Assembly: GCA_947505565.1 (NCBI GenBank)
Contig: CANNLB010000228.1
Location: 1 to 5,700, forward strand
Reading direction: 5' to 3'
Origin: Acidobacteriota bacterium
Lineage (GTDB): Bacteria > Acidobacteriota > Terriglobia > Bryobacterales > Bryobacteraceae
Length of the DNA: 5,700 nucleotides
In this document: positions 5,582 through 5,700 of the stretch, in pieces
Position numbering within the stretch: the first letter of the stretch is position 1
Layout of the letters: each line of letters begins with the position of its first letter
The notes under the pieces: model-generated
What the model saw: the letters and a program-made list of their open reading frames with translations, nothing else
The model's database searches: none
What the model was told of the DNA's origin: nothing
Translations under genes and position numbers: made by a program

Positions 5582-5700
5582 GGTTACCGAGCACTGAAGC
5601 AAAGCCAATTTTAGCGGATCCTGGCCGGGCCGGTTTGGGCGAGAGTACTTGCAAGAGCTTGTTTAAACTAATTCATTAGATTCCACAATAATTACTAATC

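Noticed and set aside
5146..5679. 177-residue plus-strand frame at the right end
   Set aside because: It is antisense to the permease relic, has no recognisable motif or ribosome binding site, and is Arg/Ser/Pro-rich like a shadow frame.

Overview
The window looks like chromosomal DNA from a GC-rich bacterium, most likely an Acidobacteriota member. The best taxonomic hints are a gene with the 'N-x-x-NAQ-x-STGP ... LKHG' signature, which I recall as common and often multi-copy in Acidobacteria, and a decayed gene resembling the 'acidobacterial duplicated orphan permease' (ADOP/MacB-like) family. No rRNA, tRNA, CRISPR array or intact transposase was found. The taxonomic call is inference.

Layout. 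Positions 1-450 (+) hold the C-terminal part of a DUF3445 / heme-dependent oxidative N-demethylase-type protein, cut by the left edge. It converges on a three-gene minus-strand operon, and 451-735 between them is a GC-rich stretch with hairpins but no convincing gene. The operon, read right to left, is lutA (3496-2759), lutB (2762-1350) and lutC (1353-736). The genes are joined by two 4-base ATGA stop/start overlaps. Together they encode the LutABC iron-sulfur complex expected to oxidise L-lactate to pyruvate. All three look intact. LutA appears to start at TTG, where the protein aligns end to end with Bacillus LutA. No lactate permease or lut regulator lies in the window. Just upstream of lutA are three copies of CAGTGT/ACACTG that could be an operator.

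Further right on the same strand is the STGP/KHG gene (4387-3583). It has a strong Shine-Dalgarno, a perfect TATAAT and a terminator-like hairpin in its leader, but its reading frame breaks twice. The second break falls on an A AAA AAG heptamer in the register used for -1 ribosomal slippage.

The right-hand 1 kb (4656-5555, minus) is a genomic scar. Three recognisable pieces of an ADOP/MacB-type permease (N-terminus, a middle REI-x-LRRAL piece, and the C-terminal ARRAAxIDPxxxLRxE-type tail) lie in the right order and all in one reading frame. They are separated by stop codons and compressed from an expected ~2.4 kb to 0.9 kb. Inside this relic, in another frame, is a small reading frame with a C2H2-like zinc-finger motif, and a perfect 18-bp hairpin with a 4-nt loop.

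The lut operon is ordinary, well-understood metabolism. The unusual material is in the right half: the twice-shifted gene with its leader hairpin, and the permease relic with what lies inside it. I see no convincing new multi-gene system.
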